Below, piece by piece: positions 12,458-23,196 of a stretch of DNA of 64,000 nucleotides. The position numbers and the translations under genes were made by a program. The notes beneath the pieces are model-generated. The model was not told the origin of the DNA. It made no database searches and saw only the letters and a program-made list of their open reading frames with translations. Each line of letters opens with the position of its first letter. Within the stretch, counting starts at the first letter, position 1. Origin of the DNA: Lepus europaeus (taxonomy: Eukaryota > Chordata > Mammalia > Lagomorpha > Leporidae); NCBI RefSeq assembly GCF_033115175.1, contig NC_084836.1:65205297-65269296 (forward strand), written 5' to 3'.

Positions 12458-13387
12458 TTAAAACTTCACCATCTTTTTGACAGTGTCCTTGAAGGCTTGC
12501 TTTACTTGCTGATTTCTTAGCGTATAAATGAAAGGGTTCAACAAGGGGGTAATGGAGGTAATGAGGACGGCTATTCCTTTGTTGAAAGCACCCCCTTCTT
12601 TTGCAGAGGGGTTAATGTACATAAACATGCAGCTGCCATAAGAGAGGGAGATGACAATCATATGGGAGGAGCAGGTAGAAAACGCCTTTGTCCTTTGCTG
12701 GGCAGACGGGAGCCTCAGAATGGTCCTGATGATGTGTGTGTAAGAAAGTGTCACGAGCACCAGAGTGAGCACCAGAGTCACAACAGCCAACAGGATGACC
12801 AGCAGTTCTAAGAGGCTGGTGTCTGAGCAGGCGAGCTCCATGAGGGGCCCATAGTCACAGTAATAGTGGTTCAGCACATTGGAGGCACAGAAATCTACCT
12901 GGCTCATCAGGATGATGGGTGGTAATATGGCTAGGAACCCCCCCAGCCAGGAGCAGAACACGAGTTGTATGCAGACTCTGCTGCTCATGATGGTCAGGTA
13001 GTGCAGGGGTTTGCAGATGGCCACGTAGCGATCATAGGACATGGATGCCAGCAGGTAGAATTCAGTTGCCCCGAGAAATATAGCAAAAAAATACTGAGTC
13101 AAGCAGCCAGAAAAGCTGATGACTTTATTACCTGTTGTCATACTGGTCAGAAATCTGGGAATAAAAATGGATGTGAAGGAAATTTCTAAGAAGGAGAAAT
13201 TCCGGAGGAAGAAATACATGGGGGTCTGGAGGTGGGGGTCTAGAAGGGTAAGGGTGATAATAGCCAGATTTCCCAGGATGCTTAGCATGTAAGTGAGGAA
13301 CAGAAAGATGAATATCACTACCTGGAGTTCAGGCTGATTCGTGAGCCCCAACAGAATAAACTCAGAAAGCATGGTCCTGTTTTTCAT
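12458..13387 (-). CDS. Olfactory receptor, OR6C-like, intact
   Basis: A 309-residue class II odorant receptor, a seven-transmembrane G-protein-coupled receptor expected in the cilia of olfactory neurons and signalling through G-olf. It is full length for the family in one exon. Visible hallmarks are the N-glycosylation site NRT at 3-5, GN at 39-40 in TM1, LQTPMYFFL at 53-61, [10 protein letters not shown] at 116-125 after TM3, the extracellular-loop cysteines C95, C167, C177 and C187, KAFSTCSSH at 234-242 before TM6, and [12 protein letters not shown] at 281-292 in TM7. MKN(R/H)T starts and the KAF/SAKE segment fit subfamily 6C, but I cannot name the ortholog. Minus-strand sequence just upstream reads TTTCTCTTTAG then ATCTACTGGAGGC before the ATG, a good 3' splice site for a non-coding 5' exon, which is usual for OR genes. 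No disruption is seen. It is less similar to the other two receptors here than they are to each other. Confidence 0.95.
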   Translation of the reverse strand: MKNRTMLSEFILLGLTNQPELQVVIFIFLFLTYMLSILGNLAIITLTLLDPHLQTPMYFFLRNFSFLEISFTSIFIPRFLTSMTTGNKVISFSGCLTQYFFAIFLGATEFYLLASMSYDRYVAICKPLHYLTIMSSRVCIQLVFCSWLGGFLAILPPIILMSQVDFCASNVLNHYYCDYGPLMELACSDTSLLELLVILLAVVTLVLTLVLVTLSYTHIIRTILRLPSAQQRTKAFSTCSSHMIVISLSYGSCMFMYINPSAKEGGAFNKGIAVLITSITPLLNPFIYTLRNQQVKQAFKDTVKKMVKF

Positions 13388-13406
13388 TGTTTGCCTCCAG
13401 TAGATC
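13388..13406 (-). promoter_or_regulatory. Candidate 3' splice site before OR start codon
   Basis: On the minus strand a pyrimidine-rich tract ending in TTTAG lies about 20 nt before the start codon. This is consistent with a spliced 5' UTR exon; the upstream exon was not located. Confidence 0.4.
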
Positions 13407-13508
13407 TAAAGAGAAAGATGAAAACAGTGAAAACTGAGAATTTCTCATAGTAGAAGAGATCGATCTTATTTCAATCAACAGAATCAGGTCATATATTACA
13501 CTTTTTTC

Positions 13509-13682
13509 TTTTTTTTTTAACTTTTATTTAATGAATATAAATTTCCAGTGTACAGCTTATGGATTACAATGGCTTCCCCCTCCCATAACTTCCCTCCCAC
13601 CCGCAACCCTCCCCTCTCCCGCTCCCTCTCCCCTTCCATTTGCATCAAGATTCATTTTCAATTCTCTTTATATACAGAAGAT
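13509..13682 (-). repeat. L1 3' end with TSD
   Basis: About 174 bp of rabbit-type L1 3' terminus (aacttttatttaatgaatat … tcaattctctttatatacag). It is flanked by CACTTTTTTC at 13499-13508 and 13683-13692. Confidence 0.9.
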
Positions 13683-13692
13683 CACTTTTTTC

Positions 13693-14981
13693 AATTAGCC
13701 CAAAACAGCGTCCTGTTGGGCTGCACCTGACTCCATGGAAGCCTGCATCGTAAGTGACCTCATTCCTAAGGTTTCCCCAACTCTTCAAGTTGATCTGTTC
13801 CTTGGCATTTAACAAAATGTATTATACAATAATTACTCAACATTTTTGCCAGAAGAATACGTATTGAGCTCTATTCTTTCCTCTCAAAATTTCCTGAAAT
13901 CTCTATGTTAAAAATGCTTCTTCCATTAATCGCTCCTGCTTCTCTGCTCTTGGTGGAACTGTCTCTGCATGATTCTGTTTTCTGTGTTTTCCTGTCTCTT
14001 TCTTTTCTTTTCCTGTACTATACAATGCTTCATGGATGCCTGCTGCAGATTCCCATCTCTATCATTGCCCACACATCCAACATCTTTGACTCAGAAGCAA
14101 GGAGAAATTACCCCATGCAGGCAATGCTAAAGACAGCCTCATTTTATATTGTGGCTTTATTCTCTACATTAAAAAAAAAAACTGCAGGCACTGGTAAGTC
14201 ATATTAACTAGTATTTTCTCATATATTTCTCTGCCACATTTAGGGTTTGTGAGGCACTGAGTTGGGATATATCCCTGAGAGAGCCATAGGAGGATTTTGC
14301 TCGAAGTCTGAAGGAGTCCTCAATGACAATGAAAAATAACAGCTCATCATGACCCAAAATTTCTTGTTCTCAATTCCTGGCTTAGAGGAACCCAGAAGAG
14401 AGGCACTCACATATTACTCAGTATCAGCTCTTTGTAGGTGACTTGGTAATTCCTAGAAAAAAACTAAGGTGATGGATCCTGTGAATCTGCATTTTTTTGA
14501 TGAGGAGCTAAAGGTCGTATAGAAGGGCTTCTCTAATTCACATGCACATGAGTTAGAGAAATCACATAACCATAATCGTGCCTGTCAACCACCCAATTTT
14601 CCAGGTACCTTTGGGGGTACTATGTGATGTGAAACGTTGACCTGGATGTCCCACAGCCCTCCCTCACTTCCCTGCTGGTACTAACCTGTCGTCTCTCCCA
14701 GGAACTGCATTTTCCTCCAGATTTCACAACTGATTGGTTTAATGATCCGTATTTTTAGAACCTCAGTGATTTTAAAAACATGGTGCTCACATTTGGACAA
14801 CCACAAAGGCTGTGGTGGGCTGTGTACCTTGTTGCTTCTAAGGGATAAATAAAAAATGAGATGTACTGTGTGAATCGCCAAGAGGTATAAAGTTTAATAT
14901 TTACTGTTGGCTCCCTATTCACATTCTTTCCTTTTCTTAACAGAAATATCCAAGATTGTGGGACTTAACTAGGAAAAAAAT
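13693..14981. other. OR upstream flank, unassigned
   Basis: No recognised repeat. A 100-codon plus-strand frame at 13905-14207 has no family features. This may include the first OR's 5' region. Confidence 0.3.
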
Positions 14982-14991
14982 ACAATATCTT

Positions 14992-15337
14992 TTTTTTTTT
15001 TTTGACAGGCAGAGTGGACAGTGAGAGAGAGGGAGAGACAGAGAGAAAGGTCTTCCTTTTGCCGTTGGTTCACCCTCCAATGGCCGCCGCGGTAGGCGTG
15101 CTGCGGCTGGCGCACTGCGCTGATCTGATGGCAGGAGTCAGGTGCTTCTCCTGGTCTCCGATGGGGTGCAGGGCCCAAGCACCCGGGCCATCCTCCACTG
15201 CATTCCCGGGCCACAGCAGAGAGCTGACCTGGAAGAAGGGCAACCGGGACAGAATCCGGTGCCCCGACCGGGACTAGAACCTGGTGTGCTGGCGCTGCAA
15301 GGCAGAGGATTAGCCTATTGAGCCACGGTGCTGGCCT
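14992..15337 (-). repeat. CSINE2 with TSD
   Basis: Full-length antisense element. CAATATCTT flanks it (14983-14991 and 15338-15346). Confidence 0.95.
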
Positions 15338-15346
15338 CAATATCTT

Positions 15347-15882
15347 CTATTCTAAGAATCCAAGTAAAAGACATCACAGTTCTTGAGAGATACAAATCCT
15401 TTACATGTGCAATAAAAAAGAAAAAGAGATACCCCACCCAACAGCTACAGAATTAGAAGAGACTTCAATACACCGACAATTCTGCAATATTTTTGTTCTA
15501 AGAGAGATTACGTGGAAGTCCTTAAGATGGCAGTGCACAGGCTTTGTTGCAGTTTCTGTGTTAGCTAGAGTGACATGGCTTTTTATCTGTTCTTTTTAGA
15601 GCAGGCACATGGGGATCAATTTTCTCAAGAAACTAAAGATGCCCTACAAATTCAAGTTCAAATGGTACTAATGAACCTCAATTGTTGACAACTTTGAGAC
15701 CAAAATGAAAACATATGGTTGAGAAGAGAGGTCTCCAAAGAGAGTAAATTAGAGGCCTTCAAGGAGAAATCCCTATGGACACCACGAACTAAAAGTTCCA
15801 TGAGAATATGCCTTAGTCGTGTGGTTCGTGGATAGCTTTGAGCAGTGAGACTCCTGGGGATGGATGTGCCTGGCCTAGTCAT
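15347..15882. other. Unassigned
   Basis: No gene or recognised repeat. Confidence 0.3.
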
Positions 15883-15895
15883 TGTCTCTTCCTTT

Positions 15896-16249
15896 TTTTT
15901 CTTTTCTTTTTTTATTGACAGGCAGAGTGGACAGTGAGAAAGAGAGACAGACAGAGAGAAAGGTCTTCCTTTTGCCGTTGGTTCACCCTCCAATGGCCGC
16001 TGCGGCCGGTGCGCTGCGGCCGGCGCATGGCGCTGATCTGAAGCCAGGAGCCAGGTGCTTCTCCTGATCTCCCACGTGGGTGCAGGGCCCAAGGACTTGG
16101 GCCATTCTCCACTGCACTCCCGGGCCATCGCAGAGAGCTGGCCTGGAAGAGGGGCAACCAGGACAGAATCTGGCGCCCTGACCGGGACTAGAACCTGGTG
16201 TGCCAGTGCTGCAGGTGGAGGATTAGCCTATTGAGCCATGGCGCCGGCC
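15896..16249 (-). repeat. CSINE2 with TSD
   Basis: Full-length antisense element with TSD TGTCTCTTCCTTT at 15883-15895 and 16250-16262. Confidence 0.95.
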
Positions 16250-16452
16250 TGTCTCTTCCTTTAATAATGCTGTTTTATTTGTGCTCATATCTGATATAAA
16301 TGAATGACACTTCATAGTGGAATACAACAACCTTAAGGTCAATGTATCCTTCATCAAGGTCCACATTCCTAATTACTTAATCCATCCGATTTCCAACTGG
16401 AAAAGAGTTGGCTGTTATAGATTCAAGTAATCTGCCCTATTTAATGTATGCT

Positions 16453-16545
16453 GCTTTTTTAAAAAAGATTTTATTTATTTGAAAGAGTTACAGAGAGAGG
16501 TAGAGACAAAGAGAGGTAGAGACAGAGAGAGAGAGAGGTAATATG
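16453..16545 (-). repeat. C SINE tail fragment
   Basis: Only the antisense A tail, 'gaaagagttacagagagagg' and GA tract remain. Confidence 0.7.
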
Positions 16546-16619
16546 TTCCTCATTGACAAATTTTATTTAGATCTGTTGTGGCATTGCCCGTAAGTTATCT
16601 CACTAAGAATGGGCCTTTC

Positions 16620-16865
16620 CAGTGGAGGATGGCCCAAGTCCTTGGGCCCTGCACCCGCATGGGAGACCAGGAGAAGCACCTGGCTCCTGGCTTCAGATCA
16701 GTGCCATGCGCCGGCTGCAGTGTACCGGCTGCGGCGGCCATTGGAGGGTGAGCCAATTGAAGGAAGACCTTTCTCTCTGTCTCCCTCTCTCTCACTGTCT
16801 AACTCTGCCTGTCAAAAAAAAAAAAATAAATAAAAGAAAAAAAAAAAAAGAAAAGAAAAAAAAAA
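16620..16865 (+). repeat. CSINE2, 5' truncated, with TSD
   Basis: It starts inside the body (cagtggaggatggcccaag) and ends in a long A-rich tail. TSD AAGAATGGGCCTTTC at 16605-16619 and 16866-16880. The truncation is therefore original to the insertion, not later decay. Confidence 0.95.
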
Positions 16866-16880
16866 AAGAATGGGCCTTTC

Positions 16881-17224
16881 AACGATAGGAGGCTCTAGAA
16901 TCTGTCTAAATTGCTTACTTTCAATTTTCCAGTTGGTAACTGGGTGGAATAAGTAATTAAGAATGTGGATATTAATAAACTTAAGCTTAATGAACTGAAG
17001 CTCAATCACCCAGAAGCAGCCAACACAATTACATAACTAGGGACCATAGAGAGGATATAACAAAGCAATGGCATAACTGTAACCCATAGAATACTTGCTT
17101 TGCTTTACTTCTGTGCTCACCCTTTAAAAGTCTCTTCATTGTATTTCTTTTGTGAAGCTTCTAAACCGTTCATGAATTATTGCTCAATTCATGAATCACT
17201 GCTCAAATAAACATTTTATTGTCT
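16881..17224. other. Unassigned
   Basis: AT-rich; no gene or recognised repeat. Confidence 0.3.
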
Positions 17225-17437
17225 TAGTAAAGGAGATGGAGATAGACAGAGAAAGAGAGATATCCCATCTTTTGGTTCATTCTCCAAATGCCTCCAACAG
17301 CTAGCTATTCCATTGGAGTGGGATGATATCTCATTGTGGTTTTAATTTGCATTTCTTTGATGACTAAATATTGACTGTTTTGTCACATACTGTTAGCCAT
17401 TTATACATTTTGTTTCGAGAAATGCCTACTCAGGCTT
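17225..17437 (-). repeat. SINE remnant followed by old L1 ORF2 remnant
   Basis: 17225-17305 is a degraded antisense C SINE tail. 17308-17430 matches antisense late ORF2 of old L1s ('gatatctcattgtggtttta', 'tttgcatttctttgatga'). Confidence 0.6.
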
Positions 17438-17873
17438 GCTATGGTTTGGATGTGATTTGTCCACCAAGGGTTCATGTGTTGGAAGCTTTGTTCCTAGTTT
17501 AGTGATGCTGCGAGTGAATGTGGACCTTAGATGGTGGGCCCAGTGGGAGTTCCTTAGGTCACTGGGGCCACTAGCCTTACTTCTAATGGGAGCCTGAATG
17601 AATTCTTGTGAGAGTGAGTTTTTATAAAAGCAAGCCTGGTCCTTAAAGCCCTGTCTAGTTTCCTGCCTCAAGATGTGGTCTCTTCCTGCTATGTGTGCGT
17701 CCACTGTTGTGGTGACAGCTTCCATGAGATCCTCTCCAGAGCCAAGTTAGTACCAGGGCCAGGCCTTTGAGTCTCAGGAAATGAAAGATAAAGAAACCTC
17801 TTTTCTTTATAAAGTTAGCCTGCCTCAAATTTTTTTTGTTTTTGTTGTTATAGTAACAGCAGACTAATATGAA
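17438..17873 (+). repeat. Solo LTR, ERVL-MaLR type
   Basis: It begins TGCTATGGTTTGGATGTG and contains 'tggtgggcccagtgggagtt', 'cctcttttctttataaa' near the polyadenylation region and 'acagcagactaatatga' at the end. This order is typical of MST/MLT1-type long terminal repeats. No internal retroviral coding sequence adjoins it, so it is a recombined solo LTR. Confidence 0.8.
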
Positions 17874-17875
17874 GG

Positions 17876-18040
17876 TACTTCCAAAAATTTGTGAAAAATA
17901 GAATTAAAAGATGCTTATTTTGGTGTAAAAATATTTAAACCCTTCATAAGACAGGGTCTTAAAAAAGTCCATGGAAATGTGTGTTATGAAAAAGCCTGTG
18001 TGGATTTCAAAATTCTTTTACACCAAAGTAAACTTCTCTC
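17876..18040. repeat. Short DNA-transposon-like palindromic element
   Basis: It starts GGTACTTCCAAAAA and carries inverted segments 'attttggtgtaaaa' and 'ttttacaccaaagt'. The same family occurs split at 56451-56480 and 56735-56805. It resembles the mariner-derived MADE2/Hsmar2-type non-autonomous elements; the family name is from memory and uncertain. Confidence 0.45.
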
Positions 18041-18570
18041 TCTTTCACTAAGGCACAAGAAAATGTTTATTTGAGCAGTGATTCATGGATTGGCCTGCTC
18101 TAAATCAGAAGTGGTTTTGAAACTGCACAGAGGAAATGCCAAGGGGAGACTTTCAAAGGGTAAACACAGAAGTAAACCAAAGCCAGTATTTTATTGGTCA
18201 GTTATGCAGTTGCTTTATTTTTTATATCCCATTGGAAAGTCTCCAGTTATAGAATTATGTTGGCTGCTTCTGATTGGTTAAGTTCTGGTTTTCTTTGATA
18301 TAGGCATTTACAAGAAATAGCTCAAGATCTGAGGTGATGCCTGTTACAGGTACACCCTTATGACATCAGCTCTGCAGCGCAGAACTCAGTATTGTGAAGG
18401 GCGTGGCCTGGAGGACGAGTTACTCCCGGCGACCACTGTCTTGGATGCAAAGACTTGATCCACGGGTAGTTTGTGAAGAGAAGAAATTAGGACTGCCTTC
18501 TACGCCAGGAGCCAGCCCCTTGAGGGCTGACAGTGGCCGCGGCGGCGCTGTACCCCACCGACTGCCGTGA

Positions 18571-19285
18571 GAGGGCCATGCTCCAAGCGTGGTAGCATCC
18601 TTCAGGAAAGCCTCGTTCCAGCGGCAGGAGCACCTGCCTCTTGGGGCTAAGCTGTCTAATATCTCTGGAAGTAGATTTTATTCTACACCACACATTTATG
18701 TGGAAAGACATTATATTCTTTTTTTTTATTTTTGATAGGCAGAGTGGACAGTGAGAGAGAGAGAGACAGAGAGAAAGGTCTTCCTTGTCCGTTGGTTCAC
18801 CCTCCAATGGCTGCTGTGGCCGGCGCATCTTGCTGATCCGAAGCCAGGAGCCAGGTGCTTCTCCTGGTCTCCTATGGGGTGCAGGGCCCAAGCACTTGGG
18901 CCATCCTCCACTGCACTCCCTGGCCATAGCAGAGAGCTGGCCTGGAAGAGGGGCAACCAGGATAGAATCCGGTGCCCCCACCGGGACTAGAACCTGGTGT
19001 GCCAGTGCCGCAGGTGGAGGATTAGCTTAGTGAGCCACGGCGCCGGCCCCTAGACATTATATTCTTGAAGGCAATGAGTATGGACAGAAGTATCTGCTCA
19101 GTTTAAAGATAGAATTTGAAAGAAACACTACAAGAGGACAAAAAATGACTGAAAAAGAAGTATATAAGTTGTATGAAAGCAGAGCATTCGATAAGGCTGC
19201 CCAAGTCCAAAAAAGGCTATTGCAAGAAGATACACAAAAACTTTGCAACAGGAGCTGTTACTACACCACAGACGTGCACGTATGA
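18571..19285 (+). pseudogene. Unrecognised ORF split by a SINE
   Basis: One reading frame is open from 18571 to 18720 (50 codons) and, when the SINE and one copy of its TSD are skipped, continues in the same frame from 19067 to a stop at 19283-19285, giving 122 stop-free codons. The upstream part is GC- and CpG-rich (18380-18560), unlike its AT-rich surroundings, as a 5' UTR or promoter-derived cDNA might be. The second part encodes charged, helix-prone residues such as KMTEKEVYKLYESRAFDKAA. After the stop, coding-like lysine/serine-rich sequence persists in other frames to about 19600. I do not recognise the family. It is probably an old processed pseudogene, broken first by frameshifts and then by the SINE. 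Confidence 0.35.
18721..19051 (-). repeat. CSINE2 with TSD
   Basis: Antisense element with TSD AGACATTATATTCTT at 18706-18720 and 19052-19066. It interrupts the open frame described separately. Confidence 0.95.
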
Positions 19286-20097
19286 TTTGCAGGACATTAG
19301 GCCAGGCTAAGCACACAGCAGAAAAGCAGAATGTAGTTTGTATGAAGGAATAAGAAAGATGACATTGGGACCACAGAAGAAGAAAACTTGATCTGTGCAA
19401 ACAGACTGAAGAGAAATGGAAAACAAAAGAAATGTTGAGTCTGTCAAAAATTGGAAAAGCATAAAAGAGAAGCAAGAATCAAAAGCAGTGTCAGAAAATT
19501 GGAGCAAAAATTAATCAAAAGTTTTCCAAACGTAAAGAAAATGAATCCTTCAGTCAATGGTCAGAAATCGCATTAAAGACACCTAAACAAAAATGAAATG
19601 TCATCAAAATGTTATGATTAGGAATTAATTTGTGGAAGCGCTGGATTTGGTAATGACTTATGGTTATAATGCTGATAGATTCTCTGTTCTGTTCTGTCAA
19701 ATGATGGGATTTTGAGTAATGCTTATCAATTAATGCTACACTGTACAACCTCAGTCACTACCTGTTATTAATTGCTGTAATTACTCAGTTGGCATCACTG
19801 CCTGCACACTCCTGTGAGCAGGGCAATTCACATTCTGCAGCTGATAACTCTCCGGCTTAGTGCAGAGCCCCGACTCTGCAAGCCCCTGCTCCTGATGTGT
19901 CTCTATACGTTTCTATACCTAAGATGATCCAAACACATTATTTCAGTTTGTGATTCACTAGCTGCGGTTGCCCTTGCTTTTTGCCTCCTAGGGAAGTTTG
20001 TACTTGCATCTCACTCATTCCATCTGGGGAGCCATCCTGAGAGAGATTACTGAATGGAGGTGACTTGGCGAGCACTAAGACCTCTGCTGATGTTTCT
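19286..20097. other. Unassigned
   Basis: 19286-19600 may be the decayed rest of the split pseudogene. 19760-20090 is GC-intermediate and unassigned. Confidence 0.3.
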
Positions 20098-20176
20098 TTT
20101 CCTTCCTTCCTTCCTTCCTTCCTTCCTTCCTTCCTTCCTTCCTCCCTCCCTCCCTCCCTGTCTCTCTCTCTCTTTC
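20098..20176 (+). repeat. (TTCC)n microsatellite
   Basis: About 40 bp of uninterrupted TTCC units grading into CCCT units and a CT run, abutting the A-tail end of the next SINE. Confidence 0.95.
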
Positions 20177-20177
20177 T

Positions 20178-20219
20178 TGATTTATTTTATTTATTTGAAA
20201 AAGTTACAGAGAGAGGTAG

Positions 20220-20257
<38 letters not shown>

Positions 20258-20505
20258 TCTATACTCTCCAAATGACTGCAACAGCCAGAGCTGAACTGAT
20301 TGGAAGCCAGGAGCCAGGAGCATCTTCTGGGTCTTCCATGCAGGTGCAGGGGCACAAGCACTTGGGCTATCTTCTACTGCTTTCCCAGGCCACAGCAGAA
20401 AGCTGGATAGGAAGTGGAGCAGCTGGGACTCAACTTGGTGTCCATATGGGATGCTGGTGCCACAGGCTGGAACTTTAGTCTGCTGTGCCACAGGGCTGCA
20501 CCCCT
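20178..20505 (-). repeat. C-type SINE
   Basis: Antisense element from 'gatttattttatttatttg' to the head 'tgtgccacagggctgcaccc'. Contains a (GA)n run at 20222-20254. Confidence 0.9.
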
Positions 20506-20517
20506 CCCTTTTTAAAA

Positions 20518-20768
20518 ATATTTCTTTCTTTTCTCTTTTCTTTTCTTTTCCTTTTCTTTTCTTCCTCTTTCTCTTTCTCTTTTTCTCTCTTTCTTTCTCC
20601 TCCCTTCCTTCTTTCCTTTCTTTCTCTCTCTTCCTCCCTCTTTCCCCTTCCCTCCCTCCCTCCTTCCTTCCTTCCTCCCTTCCCTCCCTCCCCCCTCCTC
20701 CCTCCCTCCCTCACTCCCTCTTTCCTTCCTTCCTTTTCCCTTCCCCTTCCCCTTCCCCTTCCCCTTCT
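20518..20768 (+). repeat. 250-bp polypyrimidine tract
   Basis: Almost pure C and T, with blocks of TTTTC, CTTT, CCTT, CCCT and CCCCTT units. The minus strand is pure polypurine. It reads as a long lysine/arginine/glutamate/glycine frame on one strand and a serine/phenylalanine frame on the other, which is an artefact of composition. Confidence 0.95.
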
Positions 20769-20776
20769 GTGCATCT

Positions 20777-22175
20777 ACAACCAAGTCATCTTTCACAAAA
20801 GAGCTAAAATCAATCCACAAATCCCTGGAGCAAGGACAGCCTCTTCAACAAATGGTGTTTCTCTGTATGCAGAAGTATGAAACAAGACCCTTACTTTGAA
20901 TAAGAGAGAGAGGAGATGTACAATTTGGGACATGCTCGATTGTACTTGCCCCAAATGGTAGAGTTAGAAATGTGCCAGGGGATTCCAATACAATCCCATC
21001 AAGGTGGCATGTACCAATGACATCTCACTAGTCCAAGTGATCAATTTCAGTTCACAATGGATCACACTGTTAGGTCCAAGAGTCAAAGGGATCACACAAA
21101 CAAGACTAGTGTCTGCTAATACTAACTGATAGAATCAAAAAGGGAGAGAAGGATCCAACATGGGAAGTGGGATACACAGCAGACTCATAGAATGACAGAT
21201 GTCCTAAACAGCACTCTGGCCTCAGAATCAGCCCTTAAGGCATTCGGATCTGGCTGAAGAGCCCATGAGAGTATTTTAGGCATGGAAAGCCAAGACACTT
21301 TGGCAAAAACAACAACAACAACAACAACAACAAAAAACCACACCTATATGAAAGATCTCTGCGAGTGAGATCCCAGTGGAAAGAACAGGTCATCAAAGAA
21401 GGAGGTACCTTTCTCTGAAGGGAGGAGAGAACTTCCACTTTGACCATGACCTTGTCTAAATATGATCAGAGTTGTTGAGCTCAAAAGGCCTCCATAGCCT
21501 TGGCAACTCATGACAAGACCTAGGGTGATTACTGATGCCATAAACAAGAGTGTCAACTTGTTAAGTCAACAACAGGAGTCACTGTGCACTTACTCCTCAT
21601 GTAGGATCTCTGTCCTTAATGTGCTGTACATTGTGATTTAATGCTATAACTAGTACTCAAATAGTATTTTACACTTTGTGTTTCTGTGTGGGTGCAAGCT
21701 GTTGAAATCTTTACTTATTATATGCTAAATTGATCTTCTGTACATAAAGATAATTGAAAATGAATCTTGATGTGAATGGAAGGGGAGAGGTAGGGAGAGG
21801 GGAGGGTTATGGGTGGGAGGGACGTTATGGGGGGAAAAAGCCATTGTAATCCATAAGCTGTACTTTGGAAATTTAGATTCACTAAATAAAAGTTAAAAAA
21901 AGACCCTTACTTTACACATTACACAAAAAAAAAATCCACTCAAAATGGATCAAGGACCTATACCATCAAATTACTAGAGAACATTGGGGAAATTCTGCAA
22001 AACATTGACATAGGCAAAGACTTCTTGGAAAAGACCCTGGAAGCACAGGCAATCAAAGCCAAAATTGGCAAATTGGTTTACTTCAAGCTGAGAAGATTCT
22101 GCACTGCAAAAGAAACACTCAGCGAAGTGATGAGGCAACCACCAAAATGGGAGAAAATATTTGCAAACTATTCAA
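20777..22175 (+). repeat. L1 late ORF2 segment, interrupted
   Basis: 20777-20883 encodes the late ORF2 stretch around '[12 protein letters not shown]' and 21914-22175 continues after the nested insertion ('EAQAIKAKI' and 'KLRRFCTAKET'). Confidence 0.85.
20898..21899 (+). repeat. L1 3' end nested in L1, with TSD
   Basis: About 1.0 kb of rabbit-type L1 3' UTR ending in AATAAAAGTTAAAAAA. TSD AAGACCCTTACTTT at 20884-20897 and 21900-21913. It contains an (AAC)n run at 21307-21333. Confidence 0.95.
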
Positions 22176-22214
22176 CGTCGGTCCCCTCAACTCTTAATTT
22201 TTACGCACATCTAC

Positions 22215-22692
22215 TTTCAGCCTACTTGATTATCGTAAAGTTAACCCTACTCTAAGTAAAAGGGTTCAACAAATAGTATGAACAAAAAACCCTGTCCTCA
22301 ACTGAATAGACAAGGGCTGTAAACAATTATTGAATCTCAAAATGTCCATTTCACTCCAATTTTAGGTACCCTATTAGTTATCTTGGATCATGGAAAACAT
22401 ATGGTATCTGTCTTTTTGGTACTGGCTTATTTCACTAAGTATAATGGTTTCCAGTTCTGTTCATTTTGTTGCAGATGATAGGATTTCATTTTTGACAGCT
22501 GAGTAGAACTCCATAGCATATACATATATGTATCACTATTTATCCAGTAAACAGTTGATGGACATCTGGACTGGTTCTGTATCTTAATTGTGAATTGAGC
22601 AGCAATGAACATGGGGTACAGATAACTCATTCATATGCTGATTTCTTTTGTTCTGGGTAAATTCCCAGGAATGGGATGGCTGGGTCTATATT
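22215..22692 (-). repeat. L1 3' region
   Basis: Antisense L1 with 'aagggttcaacaaatagtat', 'tggcttatttcactaagtat' and 'gggtaaattcccaggaatgg' in the order of 3' UTR to end of ORF2. Confidence 0.85.
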
Positions 22693-22841
22693 CAGATTTC
22701 TTTTTTTTTTTTTTGACAGGCAGAGTTGATAGTGAGAGAGAGAGAGAGACAGAGAGAAAGGTCTTCCTTTTTGCCGCTGGTTCACCCTCCAATGGCCGCT
22801 GCGGCCGGCGCATCGTGCTGATCCGAAGCCAGGAGCCAGGT
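22693..22841 (-). repeat. CSINE2 half (inverted partner)
   Basis: T-run, tail and CT tract through 'gccaggagccaggtg', then abrupt fusion to a sense SINE head. Only the 3' half is present. Confidence 0.9.
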
Positions 22842-23158
22842 GCTCAATAGGCTAATCCTCCACCTTGCGGCGCCGGCACACTGGGTTCTAGTCCCGGTCG
22901 GGGCACCGGATTCTGTCCCGGTTGCCCCTCTTCCAGGCCAGCTCTCTGCTATGGCCCGGGAAGGCAGTGGAGGATGGTCCAAGTGCTTGGGCCCTGCACC
23001 CCATGGGAGACCAGGAGAAGCACCTGGCTCCTGCCATTGGATCAGTGCGGTGTGCCGGCCGCAGCACGCCGGCTGCGGCGGCCATTGGAGGGTGAACCAA
23101 CGGCAAAAGGAAGACCTTTCTCTCTGTCTCTCTCTCTCTTACTGTCCACTCTGCCTGT

Positions 23159-23189
<31 letters not shown>
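22842..23189 (+). repeat. CSINE2 missing the first head bases
   Basis: Begins 'ctcaataggctaatcctcc', lacking about 15 bases of head, and runs to an A tail of about 29. Confidence 0.95.
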
Positions 23190-23192
<3 letters not shown>

Positions 23193-23196
23193 TGGA

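Noticed and set aside
12965-13189. Plus-strand frame over the first OR
   Set aside because: Antisense shadow of the receptor; likewise 26311-26556 and 57452-57655.
14992-15337. tRNA gene from B-box-like GGTTCTAGTCCC in SINE heads
   Set aside because: The cloverleaf is not preserved and the motif is the normal pol III promoter of the tRNA-derived SINE.
14969-15340. Proline/arginine-rich frames of about 100-150 codons recurring at every C SINE
   Set aside because: The same peptide pattern appears wherever a CSINE2 lies (for example 9527-9835, 18487-18981, 22840-23217); these are SINE translations, not genes.
17438-17873. Possible full endogenous retrovirus
   Set aside because: Only one LTR is present and no gag, pol or env-like sequence adjoins it; a solo LTR is the simpler reading.
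20475-20880. Long overlapping frames of 99-131 codons on both strands
   Set aside because: Translation of a polypyrimidine/polypurine tract; amino-acid composition follows the simple repeat.
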